A stretch of DNA of 64,000 bases, from the NCBI RefSeq assembly GCF_011601275.1, contig NZ_JAAOLY010000003.1, positions 310,001 through 374,000 on the forward strand, in the 5' to 3' direction. The translations under genes and the position numbers were made by a program. The DNA is from Janthinobacterium lividum (GTDB taxonomy: Bacteria > Pseudomonadota > Gammaproteobacteria > Burkholderiales > Burkholderiaceae_D). The notes under the pieces were generated by a model. That model saw only the letters and a program-made list of their open reading frames with translations, ran no database searches and was not told the DNA's origin. Shown here piece after piece: positions 45,680 to 54,861 of the stretch; within the stretch, counting starts at the first letter, position 1; every line of letters begins with the position of its first letter.

Positions 45680-46357
45680 TTAGGCGGCCGCGCTATCGGC
45701 GTCGGCGCAGCATTTTTTATACTTCTTGCCGCTGCCGCAGTGGCACGGGTCGTTGCGGCCCGTCTTTGGCAGTTCGCGCAGGACGGTAGCGCCAGGCTGG
45801 CTTTGTTTCAGGTGGCGCTGGCGCGCCCAGGCTGCGTTGATGGCGATGACGGCGGGAATCACGCCATCCATGGCCGTTTCGGCCGCATCGTCATCGAGTT
45901 CGCTCGCCGTGGCCAGGTGCTGGAACGGCGCCAGGTACTGCGGATGGCTGACGGCCAGGGCCGCCCACTGGGGTTTGTCCAGGCTCGTGCCAAGCACAAA
46001 ACCTGCGCACCATGCGGACACGCTCCATTCGGGGCCGCAGACGTAGATGGGCTCGAAGCTGTCCGGGTCCTTCGCCAGCCATTCGACCATGTAGGCCTGA
46101 TGGCGCTGCGCCAGGCTGGCCGCCCGTTCGCTGGCCTCGTCGTGTGCCGGCAAGGCGCTGCCGGCCGCCTTGTCCCACATCCATGGCAGCCATTGCCCGG
46201 TAGCAATCTGTTTCGGGCTCAGGGCGACAGCCGTGAGGAAGCCTTCCAGCATGGACACGTCCATGGCACGGCCGGCCAGGGCGGGCGCGGCCAGCAGGGT
46301 GTCGAGTTCGGCGTATTCGTCGTCGGAGAGGGGCGTGGTGGTGGAGATGCTGGACAT
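45680..46357 (-). CDS. YecA/UPF0149-family protein with SEC-C zinc motif
   Basis: A 225-residue protein: a UPF0149 domain ([28 protein letters not shown]) followed by a C-terminal SEC-C zinc-binding motif, [18 protein letters not shown], similar to the tail of SecA. E. coli YecA binds ribosomes and SecA-related targets; the role here is unproven. The ATG at 46357 starts the conserved domain. First gene of a three-gene minus-strand group with the 566- and 126-residue proteins. Confidence 0.87.
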   Translation of the reverse strand: MSSISTTTPLSDDEYAELDTLLAAPALAGRAMDVSMLEGFLTAVALSPKQIATGQWLPWMWDKAAGSALPAHDEASERAASLAQRHQAYMVEWLAKDPDSFEPIYVCGPEWSVSAWCAGFVLGTSLDKPQWAALAVSHPQYLAPFQHLATASELDDDAAETAMDGVIPAVIAINAAWARQRHLKQSQPGATVLRELPKTGRNDPCHCGSGKKYKKCCADADSAAA

Positions 46358-46444
46358 GGTGTTCTTCAGTAATGTGGGAGGATGGCCGGTGGCCCTGGCC
46401 GTATTGTACCGCCCGCCAAGGGGAAAACCGGCGCCGCAATGAAA

Positions 46445-46468
46445 AACGGCGGCCCGCAGGCCGCCGTT
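46445..46468 (-). terminator. intrinsic terminator of the POT transporter gene
   Basis: AACGGCGGCC/GGCCGCCGTT, 4-nt loop, with TTTTT following on the minus strand; placed 20 nt after the transporter stop. Confidence 0.85.
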
Positions 46469-46488
46469 GTCAGAGCTAAGGCACAAGC

Positions 46489-47994
46489 TTACTTCACGCC
46501 GTGCATCAGTTTGTTGATCAGCGGTGCGATCAGGAACAGCACGACGCCGGCGCCCAGCAGGGACCAGAAGCCGAAGGTGTAGCCGGACAGGGCCGATTGC
46601 ACCGACATGCCGCTTTCGCCGCTGACGTAGCTGGCGAAGATGCCCGACAGGTTGTTGCCGATACCGGTCGACAGGAACCAGCCGCCCATGCCCATGCCGA
46701 CCAGGCGTACCGGGGCCAGCTTGGTGACCATCGACAGGCCGATAGGCGACAGGCACAGCTCGCCGATCGATTGCAGCACGTAGACGGTAGTCAGCGTCCA
46801 GAACGGGATCTTGTTATCGGCGCCAACCAGGCTCGACAGAGCGAAGATCAGCAGGCCGAAGGCCAGCGCATTGCCCAGCAAGCCCAGGCCGAATTTGCGC
46901 GGGATCGATGGGTTGACGTTGTGGCGCGCCAGGAAGACCCAGACGGCGGCGATGATAGGCGCAAAGACGATGATGGCGACCGAATTGACGGTCTGGAAGT
47001 AGGCGGTCGGGAAGATCCAGAAGCCCAGGTCGCGGTTGACGATCTTGTCTGCCAGGAAGGTAAACGAGCTGCCAGCCTGTTCGAAGAACATCCAGAACAG
47101 GATGTTGAAGACGAAGATCAGCAGCATGGCGATGACGCGGTCACGCGCAACTTTACCGTTGCGTATGCCTTCGATCATCAGCATCACGGCTAGGCCGACG
47201 AACAGCACGGTCAGGACGATTTGCAGCTTTTCAGCGCCGACGGTCAGCAGGAAGTACATCAGCGGGATCACGCACAGGGAGCCGACGGCTACCCAGACGA
47301 CGCGCATGGGGTTGCCGGAACCGGCTTCCGGGGTGCCGATGCCCTTCAGGGCGCGGCGGCCGATGGCGAACCATACCAAGCTGATCAGCATGCCGAAACC
47401 GGAGGCCATGAAGACCATCTTGTACGAAGGCATGGCGCTGGTGCCGAAGATCGACTCGGCCAGCCACTGGGTGAAGACGGGCGCGACCATGGCGCCCATG
47501 TTGATGCCCATGTAGAAGATCGTGAAGCCGCTGTCGCGGCGCGGATCGGCTGTCGTGTACAGCTTGCCGACCATGGTCGAGATGTTCGGCTTGAACATGC
47601 CGTTACCGACGATCATGGTGGCCAGGCCCAGGTTGAAGATGTCCTGGTTCGGTACCGAGATGCAGAACAGGCCGGCGGCCATGAAGACGGCGCCCAGCAG
47701 GATGGAGCGCTGGTAGCCGATGACGCGGTCGGCGATGTAGCCGCCGAACAGGGCGCCGGCGTACACCAGCGCGAGGAAGGAACCGTAGGTAAGGTTGGCC
47801 GCTGCCTGTCCGGAAGCGTCACCAGCGTGGAACTGGGCAACGATGTACAGTACCAGCGCCCAGCGAACTCCGTAGAACGCGAAGCGTTCCCAGAATTCAG
47901 TCATGAACAACATCCACAATGGGCTTGGATGGCCCATAATCTGCTTGAACTCGGGAATAACGGCTTCCTTGTTGGGCGTAGTCGCACCGCTCAT
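46489..47994 (-). CDS. POT-family proton-dependent di/tripeptide transporter
   Basis: A 501-residue major-facilitator protein with about 14 membrane helices. The POT signatures are visible: ExxERFxxYG ([17 protein letters not shown]), [17 protein letters not shown], and [16 protein letters not shown]. It imports di- and tripeptides with protons, as DtpA/DtpB do. AGGAGG stands 7 nt before the ATG, and TATAAT at 48015-48020 (minus) is a likely -10 box. It is a single-gene unit ended by its own terminator. Confidence 0.92.
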   Translation of the reverse strand: MSGATTPNKEAVIPEFKQIMGHPSPLWMLFMTEFWERFAFYGVRWALVLYIVAQFHAGDASGQAAANLTYGSFLALVYAGALFGGYIADRVIGYQRSILLGAVFMAAGLFCISVPNQDIFNLGLATMIVGNGMFKPNISTMVGKLYTTADPRRDSGFTIFYMGINMGAMVAPVFTQWLAESIFGTSAMPSYKMVFMASGFGMLISLVWFAIGRRALKGIGTPEAGSGNPMRVVWVAVGSLCVIPLMYFLLTVGAEKLQIVLTVLFVGLAVMLMIEGIRNGKVARDRVIAMLLIFVFNILFWMFFEQAGSSFTFLADKIVNRDLGFWIFPTAYFQTVNSVAIIVFAPIIAAVWVFLARHNVNPSIPRKFGLGLLGNALAFGLLIFALSSLVGADNKIPFWTLTTVYVLQSIGELCLSPIGLSMVTKLAPVRLVGMGMGGWFLSTGIGNNLSGIFASYVSGESGMSVQSALSGYTFGFWSLLGAGVVLFLIAPLINKLMHGVK

Positions 47995-48305
47995 GCGGTT
48001 CCTCCTGAAAAATTATTATAGTCAATCGATAAAACAAACTTATGGAAGCCTGCGGGCTGTGGGCACTCTCATGAAGAACCTGTCGCACGGGAATTCCAAT
48101 AGGCAGGCATTCTAATCTACAAATTGCGCTGAGCGAAGATTTCGATTCGCATTAGCAAGAATGACTGTTTCATATTGCTCAAACCGGTTTGCAGGCAAGG
48201 GTGGCACCGGCGATTTTGCGGCACCACAGCACAACTTGCCTGACTTGTCGTATATTAAGGCTGCATGACCTTCGAGCATCGATTTTTAAAGGGATTTTTC
48301 GCATT
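47995..48305. other. 311-bp divergent intergenic region POT transporter / ppnN
   Basis: Contains a TATAAT -10 box for the transporter (minus, 48015-48020) and TATATT near 48251 as a possible -10 box for ppnN. No small gene or RNA is evident. The ppnN frame is open back to 48189, but homology to PpnN starts at the ATG at 48306. Confidence 0.45.
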
Positions 48306-49676
48306 ATGGAACACGACGTTATCGATACTCTGGTTTCACCGGAAGGCCGCCTGGACGTGCTCTCCAAGACTGAAGTCAACAAACTGCTCGACACCAGCCA
48401 GGGCGGCCTGTACAACACCTTCCGCCGCTGCGCGCTGGCGGTCTTGAATTGCGGCAGCACCATCGACGATGGGCGCGCCTTGCTGGAGCGCTACCAATCG
48501 TTTGAAATCTCCATCATCCAGCGCGAGCGCGGCATCAAGCTCGACATCAAGGGCGCGCCAGCCATCGCCTTTGTCGACGGCAAGATGATCAAGGGCATCC
48601 ACGAGCACCTGTTTGCCGTGCTGCGCGACATTATCTTCGTCAGCGATGAAGTCACGGGCAACCCGAAATTCGACTTGCAGAGCACGGAAGGCGTGACGGA
48701 CGCCGTCTTCCACATCCTGCGCAACGCCAATGTGCTGCAAACCCAGCTCAACCCGAACCTGGTCGTCTGCTGGGGCGGCCACTCGATCAACCGCGCCGAA
48801 TACAATTATTCGAAGGAAGTGGGCTACCAGCTGGGCTTGCGCGGCCTCGACATCTGTACCGGCTGCGGCCCGGGCGCCATGAAGGGCCCCATGAAGGGCG
48901 CCACCATCGGCCACGCCAAGCAGCGTTTGCACAACGGCCGCTACCTGGGCATTACCGAGCCGGGCATCATCGCGGCCGAGTCGCCGAACCCCATCGTCAA
49001 TGACCTAGTCATCATGCCGGACATCGAAAAGCGCCTGGAAGCGTTCGTGCGCGCGGGCCACGGCATCGTGGTGTTCCCCGGCGGCGCGGGCACAGCCGAA
49101 GAGATTCTGTACATCCTCGGCATCCTGCTGCACCCGGACAACGCCGAGATTCCCTTCCCGCTGATCTTCACTGGCCCGGAAACGTCGCGCGAGTACTTCG
49201 TGCAGATCAACCAGTTCATCCACGACACGCTGGGCCCGGAAGCGCAGCAGCGCTACAAGATCATCATCGACGACCCGGAACTGGTGGCGCGCGAGATGCT
49301 CGAAGGCATCCGCCAAGTGCGCGAATTCCGCAAGGCGCACAGCGACGCGTATTACTTCAATTGGCTGCTGAAGATAGACCATGAGTTCCAGAAGCCGTTC
49401 CAGCCCACGCATGAAAACATGCGCAACCTGAGCCTGCACAAGAACCAGCCTACGCACTTGCTGGCGGCCCAGCTGCGCCGCGCGTTTTCGGGCGTGGTGG
49501 CGGGCAACGTCAAGGATGACGGCATCCGCTCGATCGAGAAGTACGGCAACTTCGAGATCCACGGCGACAAATCCATCGCCGGCCCCATGGATGCGCTGCT
49601 TGCGTCCTTCGTGGCGCAGCACCGCATGAAACTGGCGGGCACGGCATACGTGCCGTGCTATACGGTGATCCAGTAA
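48306..49676 (+). CDS. ppnN: pyrimidine/purine nucleotide 5'-monophosphate nucleosidase PpnN (YgdH)
   Basis: A 456-residue protein of the length and layout of E. coli PpnN (454): N-terminal DUF4478 region, central LOG-type domain with VVCWGGHSINRAEY, TGCGPGAMKGPMKGA and the PGGAGTAEEILYILG motif, and C-terminal DUF3412 region. It cleaves nucleoside monophosphates to base and ribose 5-phosphate and is stimulated by (p)ppGpp in E. coli. AAGGGA precedes the start. Confidence 0.94.
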   Translation: MEHDVIDTLVSPEGRLDVLSKTEVNKLLDTSQGGLYNTFRRCALAVLNCGSTIDDGRALLERYQSFEISIIQRERGIKLDIKGAPAIAFVDGKMIKGIHEHLFAVLRDIIFVSDEVTGNPKFDLQSTEGVTDAVFHILRNANVLQTQLNPNLVVCWGGHSINRAEYNYSKEVGYQLGLRGLDICTGCGPGAMKGPMKGATIGHAKQRLHNGRYLGITEPGIIAAESPNPIVNDLVIMPDIEKRLEAFVRAGHGIVVFPGGAGTAEEILYILGILLHPDNAEIPFPLIFTGPETSREYFVQINQFIHDTLGPEAQQRYKIIIDDPELVAREMLEGIRQVREFRKAHSDAYYFNWLLKIDHEFQKPFQPTHENMRNLSLHKNQPTHLLAAQLRRAFSGVVAGNVKDDGIRSIEKYGNFEIHGDKSIAGPMDALLASFVAQHRMKLAGTAYVPCYTVIQ

Positions 49677-49687
49677 CTTTTCAGCCA

Positions 49688-49733
49688 GCGCCGCCCGCCG
49701 CCTGCATTCGCCGGGGGTGGGCGGCGCCTTTCC
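49688..49733 (+). terminator. hairpin after ppnN
   Basis: 9-bp stem GCGCCGCCC/GGGCGGCGC with a 22-nt loop, then CTTTCC; a short U-tract makes it a weak terminator. Confidence 0.6.
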
Positions 49734-49809
49734 ATTGATGCCCCCATCGTGTTCCTTCGCCGCCACAGGCAATCAAATCGCTTGCGTCATCGATTCGTGG
49801 GTGCTATCT

Positions 49810-49827
49810 TTGGAACCGGTTCCAAAA
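49810..49827 (+). promoter_or_regulatory. PtxS-type operator upstream of ptxS
   Basis: TTTGGAACCGGTTCCAAA is an 18-bp perfect palindrome, close to the Pseudomonas PtxS site TGAAACCGGTTTCA. It lies 38 nt before the ptxS start codon, fitting autorepression. A second copy is at 50969-50984. Confidence 0.75.
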
Positions 49828-49864
49828 TAAAAATATGCAGTTCTACAGGTAGTGGAGATAGACC

Positions 49865-50932
49865 TTGGATTCAGTACGCGGTAGTAAAAAAACAGTTTCC
49901 GGCGAGCCGGCGCGGCCCGTGACCATCGCCCAGGTGGCGCGCGAGGCTGGCGTGTCGAAGACGAGCGTGTCGCGCTTTCTCGGTGGCGAGCTCGATGCCC
50001 TGTCCGAGAACATCCGCCAGCAGATCACCAGCACCATCGCGCGCCTCGGCTACCAGCCGAACCAGATGGCGCGCGGCCTCAAACGGGGACGCACGCGCCT
50101 GATCGGCATGGTCGTGGCGGACATGCTCAATCCCTACACGGTGGCCGTGCTGCAAGGCGTGGAAGCGGCTTGCCAGCAGCATGGCTATACCCTGATTTTA
50201 TGTAATACCGGCAATGATGAACAGCGCGAACGCCAGTCGCTTGCCGCGCTGCGCTCGTACAGCGTGGAAGGGCTGATCGTCAACACGCAGGGACGCAACA
50301 TCCAGTCGTCCGATTTGCAGCAGGCGGACATGCCCATCGTGCTGGTCGACCGCCGCATCGAGGGCGCCGATTTCGATCTGGTGGGGCTGGACAATGTGCA
50401 GGCGGGCCGGCTGGCCACGGCGCATCTGATCGAACAGGGTTTCGACGCCATCGCCTTCGTCGCACCGCCCTTGACGGGCGTCAGTTCGCGCCTGATGCGC
50501 GCCGACGGTTTCCAGGCCGTGATGGCCGAGCATCCGGGTTGCGTGGGCGAAGTGCTGGCCGTGGACCTGGACGACCGGGCTTCCATCGACGCGCAGGTGC
50601 GGCAATGCCTGGCGCAGTGGCGCGGCCGCCGCGTGGCGCTGCTGGCCTCGAACGGCATGGTGGCGCTGGAACTGGCGCTGATGCTGCAGCGCCTCGCATT
50701 GCGCATGCCGCAGGACGTGGGATTGCTGGGCTTTGACGAATTGCCGTGGTCGCCGCTGGCGGGCCTGAGCACGATCGAGCAACAGACCTATGAGATCGGG
50801 TTTTCCGCGATGACGTGCATGCTGTCGCGCCTGCAGGGCGACCAGTGCCCGCCGCGCGAGGTGCTGTTGCCAGGCAAGCTGATTGTGCGCCACTCCACCG
50901 GGGGCAACGAAGGGCGCACGGGCGGCGATTGA
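49865..50932 (+). CDS. ptxS: LacI-family regulator, PtxS-like
   Basis: A 355-residue LacI-family repressor: N-terminal helix-turn-helix TIAQVAREAGVSKTSVSRFL with the hinge RLGYQPNQMARGLKRGRT, then the periplasmic-binding-like effector domain. The following genes are kguE-kguK-kguD homologues and the flanking palindromes match the PtxS operator, so the likely effector is 2-ketogluconate or a derivative. The start is TTG at 49865 with GGAG 8 nt upstream. A hairpin plus eight T follows the gene, separating it from the importer operon. Confidence 0.85.
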   Translation: MDSVRGSKKTVSGEPARPVTIAQVAREAGVSKTSVSRFLGGELDALSENIRQQITSTIARLGYQPNQMARGLKRGRTRLIGMVVADMLNPYTVAVLQGVEAACQQHGYTLILCNTGNDEQRERQSLAALRSYSVEGLIVNTQGRNIQSSDLQQADMPIVLVDRRIEGADFDLVGLDNVQAGRLATAHLIEQGFDAIAFVAPPLTGVSSRLMRADGFQAVMAEHPGCVGEVLAVDLDDRASIDAQVRQCLAQWRGRRVALLASNGMVALELALMLQRLALRMPQDVGLLGFDELPWSPLAGLSTIEQQTYEIGFSAMTCMLSRLQGDQCPPREVLLPGKLIVRHSTGGNEGRTGGD

Positions 50933-50937
50933 TGGGA

Positions 50938-50959
50938 AGAGGGCCTTGCCCTTTTTTTT
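50938..50959 (+). terminator. intrinsic terminator after ptxS
   Basis: AGGGC-CTT-GCCCT short stem followed by eight T. Confidence 0.7.
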
Positions 50960-50968
50960 GGAAAGGTT

Positions 50969-50984
50969 ATGGAACCGGTTTCAT
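50969..50984 (+). promoter_or_regulatory. PtxS-type operator upstream of the transporter operon
   Basis: ATGGAACCGGTTTCAT repeats the core GGAACCGGTTTC of the ptxS operator with one mismatch in symmetry. It lies between the ptxS terminator and the first importer gene, in the place expected for control of the 51.1-58.9 kb operon. Confidence 0.7.
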
Positions 50985-51155
50985 GGATTGTATTCAGCTA
51001 GGAAAGGGGCGTGGATAGGCAGGCAGGGCAATGGTTGGCAGGAGCTTGAACATAAGTTGAAACGACAAGGCAAGAGACGATCCGAATCGTCCATTTGACA
51101 ATATTCCCGGAAGCGCCTCGACGAGGCCGGTACCGGGATCACAGGAGACTGAAGC

Positions 51156-51962
51156 ATGAAGATGACGACACTGTTTTACGCGAAATTCGTGGCCTGCGCA
51201 CTGGCAGCAACGTGCGCCTTGGGTGCGGCCGCCGACGCCGGCGCCCAGACGCTTGGCGACTTGATCAAGAAAGGCAAGCTGACCATCGGCGTGGTCAGCG
51301 GCACGCCGCCGTTTGGCAGCATCGACGCCAAGGGCGTGCCCGTCGGCTATGACGTCGACGTCGCCAACCTGATCGGCAAATACCTGAACCTGCCCGTGGA
51401 AATCGTGCCGCTGACGGCGCCGTCGCGCGTGCCGTCGCTGGAATCGGGCAAGGTCGACTTCCTCGTCGCGACCCTGGCGCCCACGCCGGAACGGGCCAAG
51501 ACCCTGATGTTCACCATGCCCTACAGCGCGTTCGAGCTGGCCATCGTCGCGCCGGTCGGCGGCAAATTCAAGGCCCTGGCCGACTTGAAGGGCAAGAAGG
51601 TGGGCGTGACGCGCGGCACCACGAATGACACGGCGCTGAGCCGCATGGCGCCGGCCGGCACCAGTATCGTGCGTTTCGAGGATGACGCCACCGTCACCCA
51701 GGCTTTGCTCAGCAAGCAGGTCGATGCCGTCTCGATTCCCAGCACGATGGCGCTCGACATCATCAAGACGCGCGGCGCGGGCAAGATCGAGGTCCGCTTC
51801 TCCTACTCGCTGCAACCGAACTCGATGGCCGTGCGCCGCGGCGACTTCGAGCTGCACCAGTGGCTCAACAACTTCATCTACTACGTCAAGCTGAACGGCG
51901 AACTCGATGCCATCGCGCGCAAGTGGAGCGGCGCGCCGCTGCCGGCGCTGCCGACCTTCTGA
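51156..51962 (+). CDS. ABC transporter substrate-binding protein (SBP_bac_3, polar amino-acid type)
   Basis: A 268-residue periplasmic binding protein: signal peptide (about 1-31, ending DAGAQ), then GKLTIGVVSGTPPFGSID, GYDVDVANLIGKYL, LESGKVDFLVATLAPTPERAK and LKGKKVGVTRGTTND of solute-binding family 3. AGGAG lies 8 nt before the ATG. Family 3 mostly binds amino acids, but this one is in a 2-ketogluconate-type cluster under a PtxS-like operator, so a sugar acid ligand is inferred. Confidence 0.88.
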   Translation: MKMTTLFYAKFVACALAATCALGAAADAGAQTLGDLIKKGKLTIGVVSGTPPFGSIDAKGVPVGYDVDVANLIGKYLNLPVEIVPLTAPSRVPSLESGKVDFLVATLAPTPERAKTLMFTMPYSAFELAIVAPVGGKFKALADLKGKKVGVTRGTTNDTALSRMAPAGTSIVRFEDDATVTQALLSKQVDAVSIPSTMALDIIKTRGAGKIEVRFSYSLQPNSMAVRRGDFELHQWLNNFIYYVKLNGELDAIARKWSGAPLPALPTF

Positions 51963-52052
51963 TACCGCAACCCGCACAGCGATAGTGCTCGTCCGCACGG
52001 CGCGCCGCCACGGTGGCGCGGCCGGGGATGCGCACGTAGAAAGGAGTTGAGT

Positions 52053-52745
52053 ATGCCGTATGAATTTCATTTCGAACTCGTCATGCAATCGCTGGACCGC
52101 CTGTTATGGGGCGCGGCGCTGACGATACGCCTGAGCGCCTTATCGATGGTGCTGGGGCTGGCGGTGGGCGTGTGCGCCGCCGTCATCCTGAAGAACGGTC
52201 CCGCCTATGCCCGCGCCATGGTGCGCGCCTATGTCGAGATCATCCGCAGCACGCCGTTCCTGGTGCAGCTGTTCATCATCTACTTCGGCTTGCCGTCGCT
52301 GGGCCTGCAGCTCGACGCGAATGGCGCCGCGCTCGTCGCCATGACGGTCAACCTCGGCGCTTATGCTGCCGAGATCGTGCGCGCCGGCATCGGCGCCGTG
52401 CATCCGTCGCAGCTCGAGGCGGCGCAGGCGCTGGGCATGACGCGCTGGCAGGTGATGCGCCACGTGGTGCTGCTGCCGGCGCTGGAAAAAGTCTATCCGG
52501 CGCTGGCCAGCCAGTTCACCTTGATGATGCTGGCCTCGAGCGTCGTATCGGCCATTTCCGCCGAAGAGCTGACTGCCGCGGCCCACCTGCTCGACTCGGA
52601 AACCTTCCGCAGCTTCGAGATCTACATCGTCGTGATGGTGCTGTACATCCTGCTGGCCCTGCTGTTCCGCTTCAGCTTCTGGGTGCTGGGCCAGATCGTC
52701 TTCAAACGCCGCCGCCGTCTGGGCGCGGTGCGCATGGGAGCATGA
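52053..52745 (+). CDS. ABC transporter permease (His/Glu/Gln/Arg-type)
   Basis: A 230-residue inner-membrane permease with about five helices; the EAA loop EAAQALGMTRWQVMRHVVLP-like segment and IRSTPFLVQLFIIYFGLP are those of amino-acid-type importers. AGGAG is 7 nt before the ATG. One nucleotide separates it from the next permease. Confidence 0.88.
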   Translation: MPYEFHFELVMQSLDRLLWGAALTIRLSALSMVLGLAVGVCAAVILKNGPAYARAMVRAYVEIIRSTPFLVQLFIIYFGLPSLGLQLDANGAALVAMTVNLGAYAAEIVRAGIGAVHPSQLEAAQALGMTRWQVMRHVVLLPALEKVYPALASQFTLMMLASSVVSAISAEELTAAAHLLDSETFRSFEIYIVVMVLYILLALLFRFSFWVLGQIVFKRRRRLGAVRMGA

Positions 52746-52746
52746 C

Positions 52747-53397
52747 ATGATCAGTGATTTTTCCTGGGATAACCTGCAATTCCTGCTCGAGGCCACGCGC
52801 TGGACCATCGGCCTGTCGCTGATCGTCTTCGTCACGGGCGGCATCGCCGGCTTCGCCGTGGCGCTGCTGCGCACGGCGCGCAGCCCGTTCCTGCGTTTCA
52901 TCAGCGCCCTGTACATCCAGCTGGTCCAGGGCACGCCCGTGCTGATCGTGCTGTTTCTGACCTATTACGGCCTGGCGCTGTTCGGCTACAAGCTGTCGCC
53001 GGTCATCGCGGCCGGCGCGGCGATGACGATCTTTGCCAGCGCCTACCTGGGCGAGATCTGGCGCGGCTGCATCGAAGGCGTGCAGCGGCAGCAGTGGGAA
53101 GCATCGGCCGCGCTGGCGCTGAACCGCTACCAGCAGCTGCGCTACGTCATCCTGCCGCAGGCGCTGCGCCATTCGCTGCCGCCGACGGTGGGTTTCATGG
53201 TGCAGATCATCAAGAATACTTCGATCACCTCGATCATCGGCGTGGTGGAACTGACGCGGGCAGGGCAACTGGTCAGCAATGCGACCTTCCTGCCGTTCAT
53301 CGTCTTCCCCATCGTCGCCCTGATCTACTTCGCGATGTGCTATCCGCTGTCGCGCTACAGCCATTCACTGGAAAGGAAATTTCATGCCCATCGTTGA
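52747..53397 (+). CDS. ABC transporter permease, second subunit
   Basis: A 216-residue permease of the same family: QLVQGTPVLIVLFLTYYGL and an EAA loop WEASAALALNRYQQLRYVIL. It would heterodimerise with the preceding permease. Its 3' end overlaps the ATPase gene by 14 nt. Confidence 0.88.
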   Translation: MISDFSWDNLQFLLEATRWTIGLSLIVFVTGGIAGFAVALLRTARSPFLRFISALYIQLVQGTPVLIVLFLTYYGLALFGYKLSPVIAAGAAMTIFASAYLGEIWRGCIEGVQRQQWEASAALALNRYQQLRYVILPQALRHSLPPTVGFMVQIIKNTSITSIIGVVELTRAGQLVSNATFLPFIVFPIVALIYFAMCYPLSRYSHSLERKFHAHR

Positions 53398-54118
53398 AAT
53401 CGACAATATCAGCAAGAGCTTCGGCGCCAATCACGTGCTCAAGGGCGTGTCGTTCGCCGTCGAGCGGGGGCAGGTGATCGCCGTGATCGGCCGCAGCGGC
53501 TCCGGCAAGAGCACCATGCTGCGCTGTATCAACGGCCTGGAAACCATCGACAGCGGCAGCATCGTCGTGGCCGGCCACACGCTGACGGCGCGCCAGGAAC
53601 ACCTGCTCGACTTGCGCAAGGACGTCGGCATGGTCTTCCAGAGCTACAACCTGTTTCCCCACCTGACGGTGGAAGAAAACGTCATGCTGGCGCCGCGCAT
53701 CGTCAAGAAGGTGCCCGATGCCCAGGGCCGCGCCACGGCGCTGCGCGTACTCAAGCAGGTGGGCCTGGACCACAAGAGCGAAGCCTATCCCGAGCAGCTG
53801 TCGGGCGGCCAGCAGCAGCGCGTGGCGATCGCCCGTTCGCTGGCGATGGAGCCGCAAGTGATGCTGTTCGACGAAGTGACGTCGGCGCTTGACCCGGAAC
53901 TGACGCAGGAAGTGCTGAAGGTGATGGAAGAGCTGGCGCAGGCGGGCATGACGATGCTCCTGGTGACGCACGAGATGGAGTTCGCGCGGCGCATGGCCGA
54001 CGTCACCGTCTTCATGCACCAGGGATTGGTGTGGGAAAGCGGGCCGTCGGAAGCCTTTTTCAGCAACCCGCAAACGCCCGAAGCGCGCCAGTTCGTCGGC
54101 GCGGGAGCGATCAAGTGA
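53384..54118 (+). CDS. ABC transporter ATP-binding protein (polar amino-acid type)
   Basis: A 244-residue ATPase: Walker A GRSGSGKST, Q-loop VFQSYNLFPHLTV, signature LSGGQQQRVAIARSL, Walker B VMLFDEVTSALDPE and switch His in LVTHEMEFA. Sequence is of the GlnQ/HisP type. It overlaps the preceding permease and, by GTGA, the following kguE gene, so transporter and catabolic genes form one transcript. Confidence 0.92.
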   Translation: MPIVEIDNISKSFGANHVLKGVSFAVERGQVIAVIGRSGSGKSTMLRCINGLETIDSGSIVVAGHTLTARQEHLLDLRKDVGMVFQSYNLFPHLTVEENVMLAPRIVKKVPDAQGRATALRVLKQVGLDHKSEAYPEQLSGGQQQRVAIARSLAMEPQVMLFDEVTSALDPELTQEVLKVMEELAQAGMTMLLVTHEMEFARRMADVTVFMHQGLVWESGPSEAFFSNPQTPEARQFVGAGAIK

Positions 54119-54861
54119 GCCCCGTCCTGGTGGCGGCGTCGGCCTACGGCGCAAGCAGGGTAAGGCAGCTGGGGCAAAGCCATTTCATCGACGTGGTGGC
54201 CGATGCGGGCGGCGCCGGCATCGAGATCCGCCGCGAACTGTTTACTTCCGACGTGCCGGACCTGGCGCGCATGGGTGCGGCCGTGGCCGCGCGCGGCCTG
54301 TATTCCGTGTATTCCACGCCCATCGAATTGTGGGACGCGGACGGGCAGCTGCAGCAAGAACTGCTGCGGCAAATGCTGGACGAGGCGGCGCGCCTGGGTG
54401 CGCGCTACCTGAAGGTGTCGCTGGGCCATTACCCGGCCGCACCGGACTTGCCGGCCTTGAAGGCGCAGCTGGAGGCCGCACCCGTGGCGCTGCTGGTGGA
54501 AAACGACCAGACGGCCCACGGCGGCAAACTGGCGACGATGGCGCGCTTCCTGGCGGCGGCGCGCGACATCGGGCTGCCCGTGGGGCTGACCTTTGACATC
54601 GGCAACTGGCGCTGGGTGGGCGAGGACGCGCAGCAGGCGGCGCGCCTGCTGGCGCCGTACGTGCGCTATGTGCATTGCAAGGCTGTTCTTGACGACGGTG
54701 GCCGTTTGTCCGCCTGCGCCGTTTCCGAGACCGATCCCACCTGGTGCGCCGTCTTCGCGCACTTTGCGCCGGGCGTGCAGCGGGCCATCGAATTCCCGCT
54801 CGAGGGCGCCGACCTGGTGGCAGAAACGAGCCGCTACATTCAGATACTGGAGGCTGCATGA
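54115..54861 (+). CDS. kguE: KguE-like TIM-barrel sugar epimerase/isomerase
   Basis: A 248-residue xylose-isomerase-like TIM barrel: GAGIEIRRELFTSDVPDL, VALLVENDQTAHGGKL (metal-site Glu), TFDIGNWRWVGEDAQQAA (Asp) and YVHCKAV (His). In Pseudomonas kguE is the first gene of the 2-ketogluconate operon; its precise reaction is not well defined. GTG start at 54115 overlaps the ATPase stop (GTGA), and ATGA links it to kguK. Confidence 0.8.
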   Translation: MSPVLVAASAYGASRVRQLGQSHFIDVVADAGGAGIEIRRELFTSDVPDLARMGAAVAARGLYSVYSTPIELWDADGQLQQELLRQMLDEAARLGARYLKVSLGHYPAAPDLPALKAQLEAAPVALLVENDQTAHGGKLATMARFLAAARDIGLPVGLTFDIGNWRWVGEDAQQAARLLAPYVRYVHCKAVLDDGGRLSACAVSETDPTWCAVFAHFAPGVQRAIEFPLEGADLVAETSRYIQILEAA

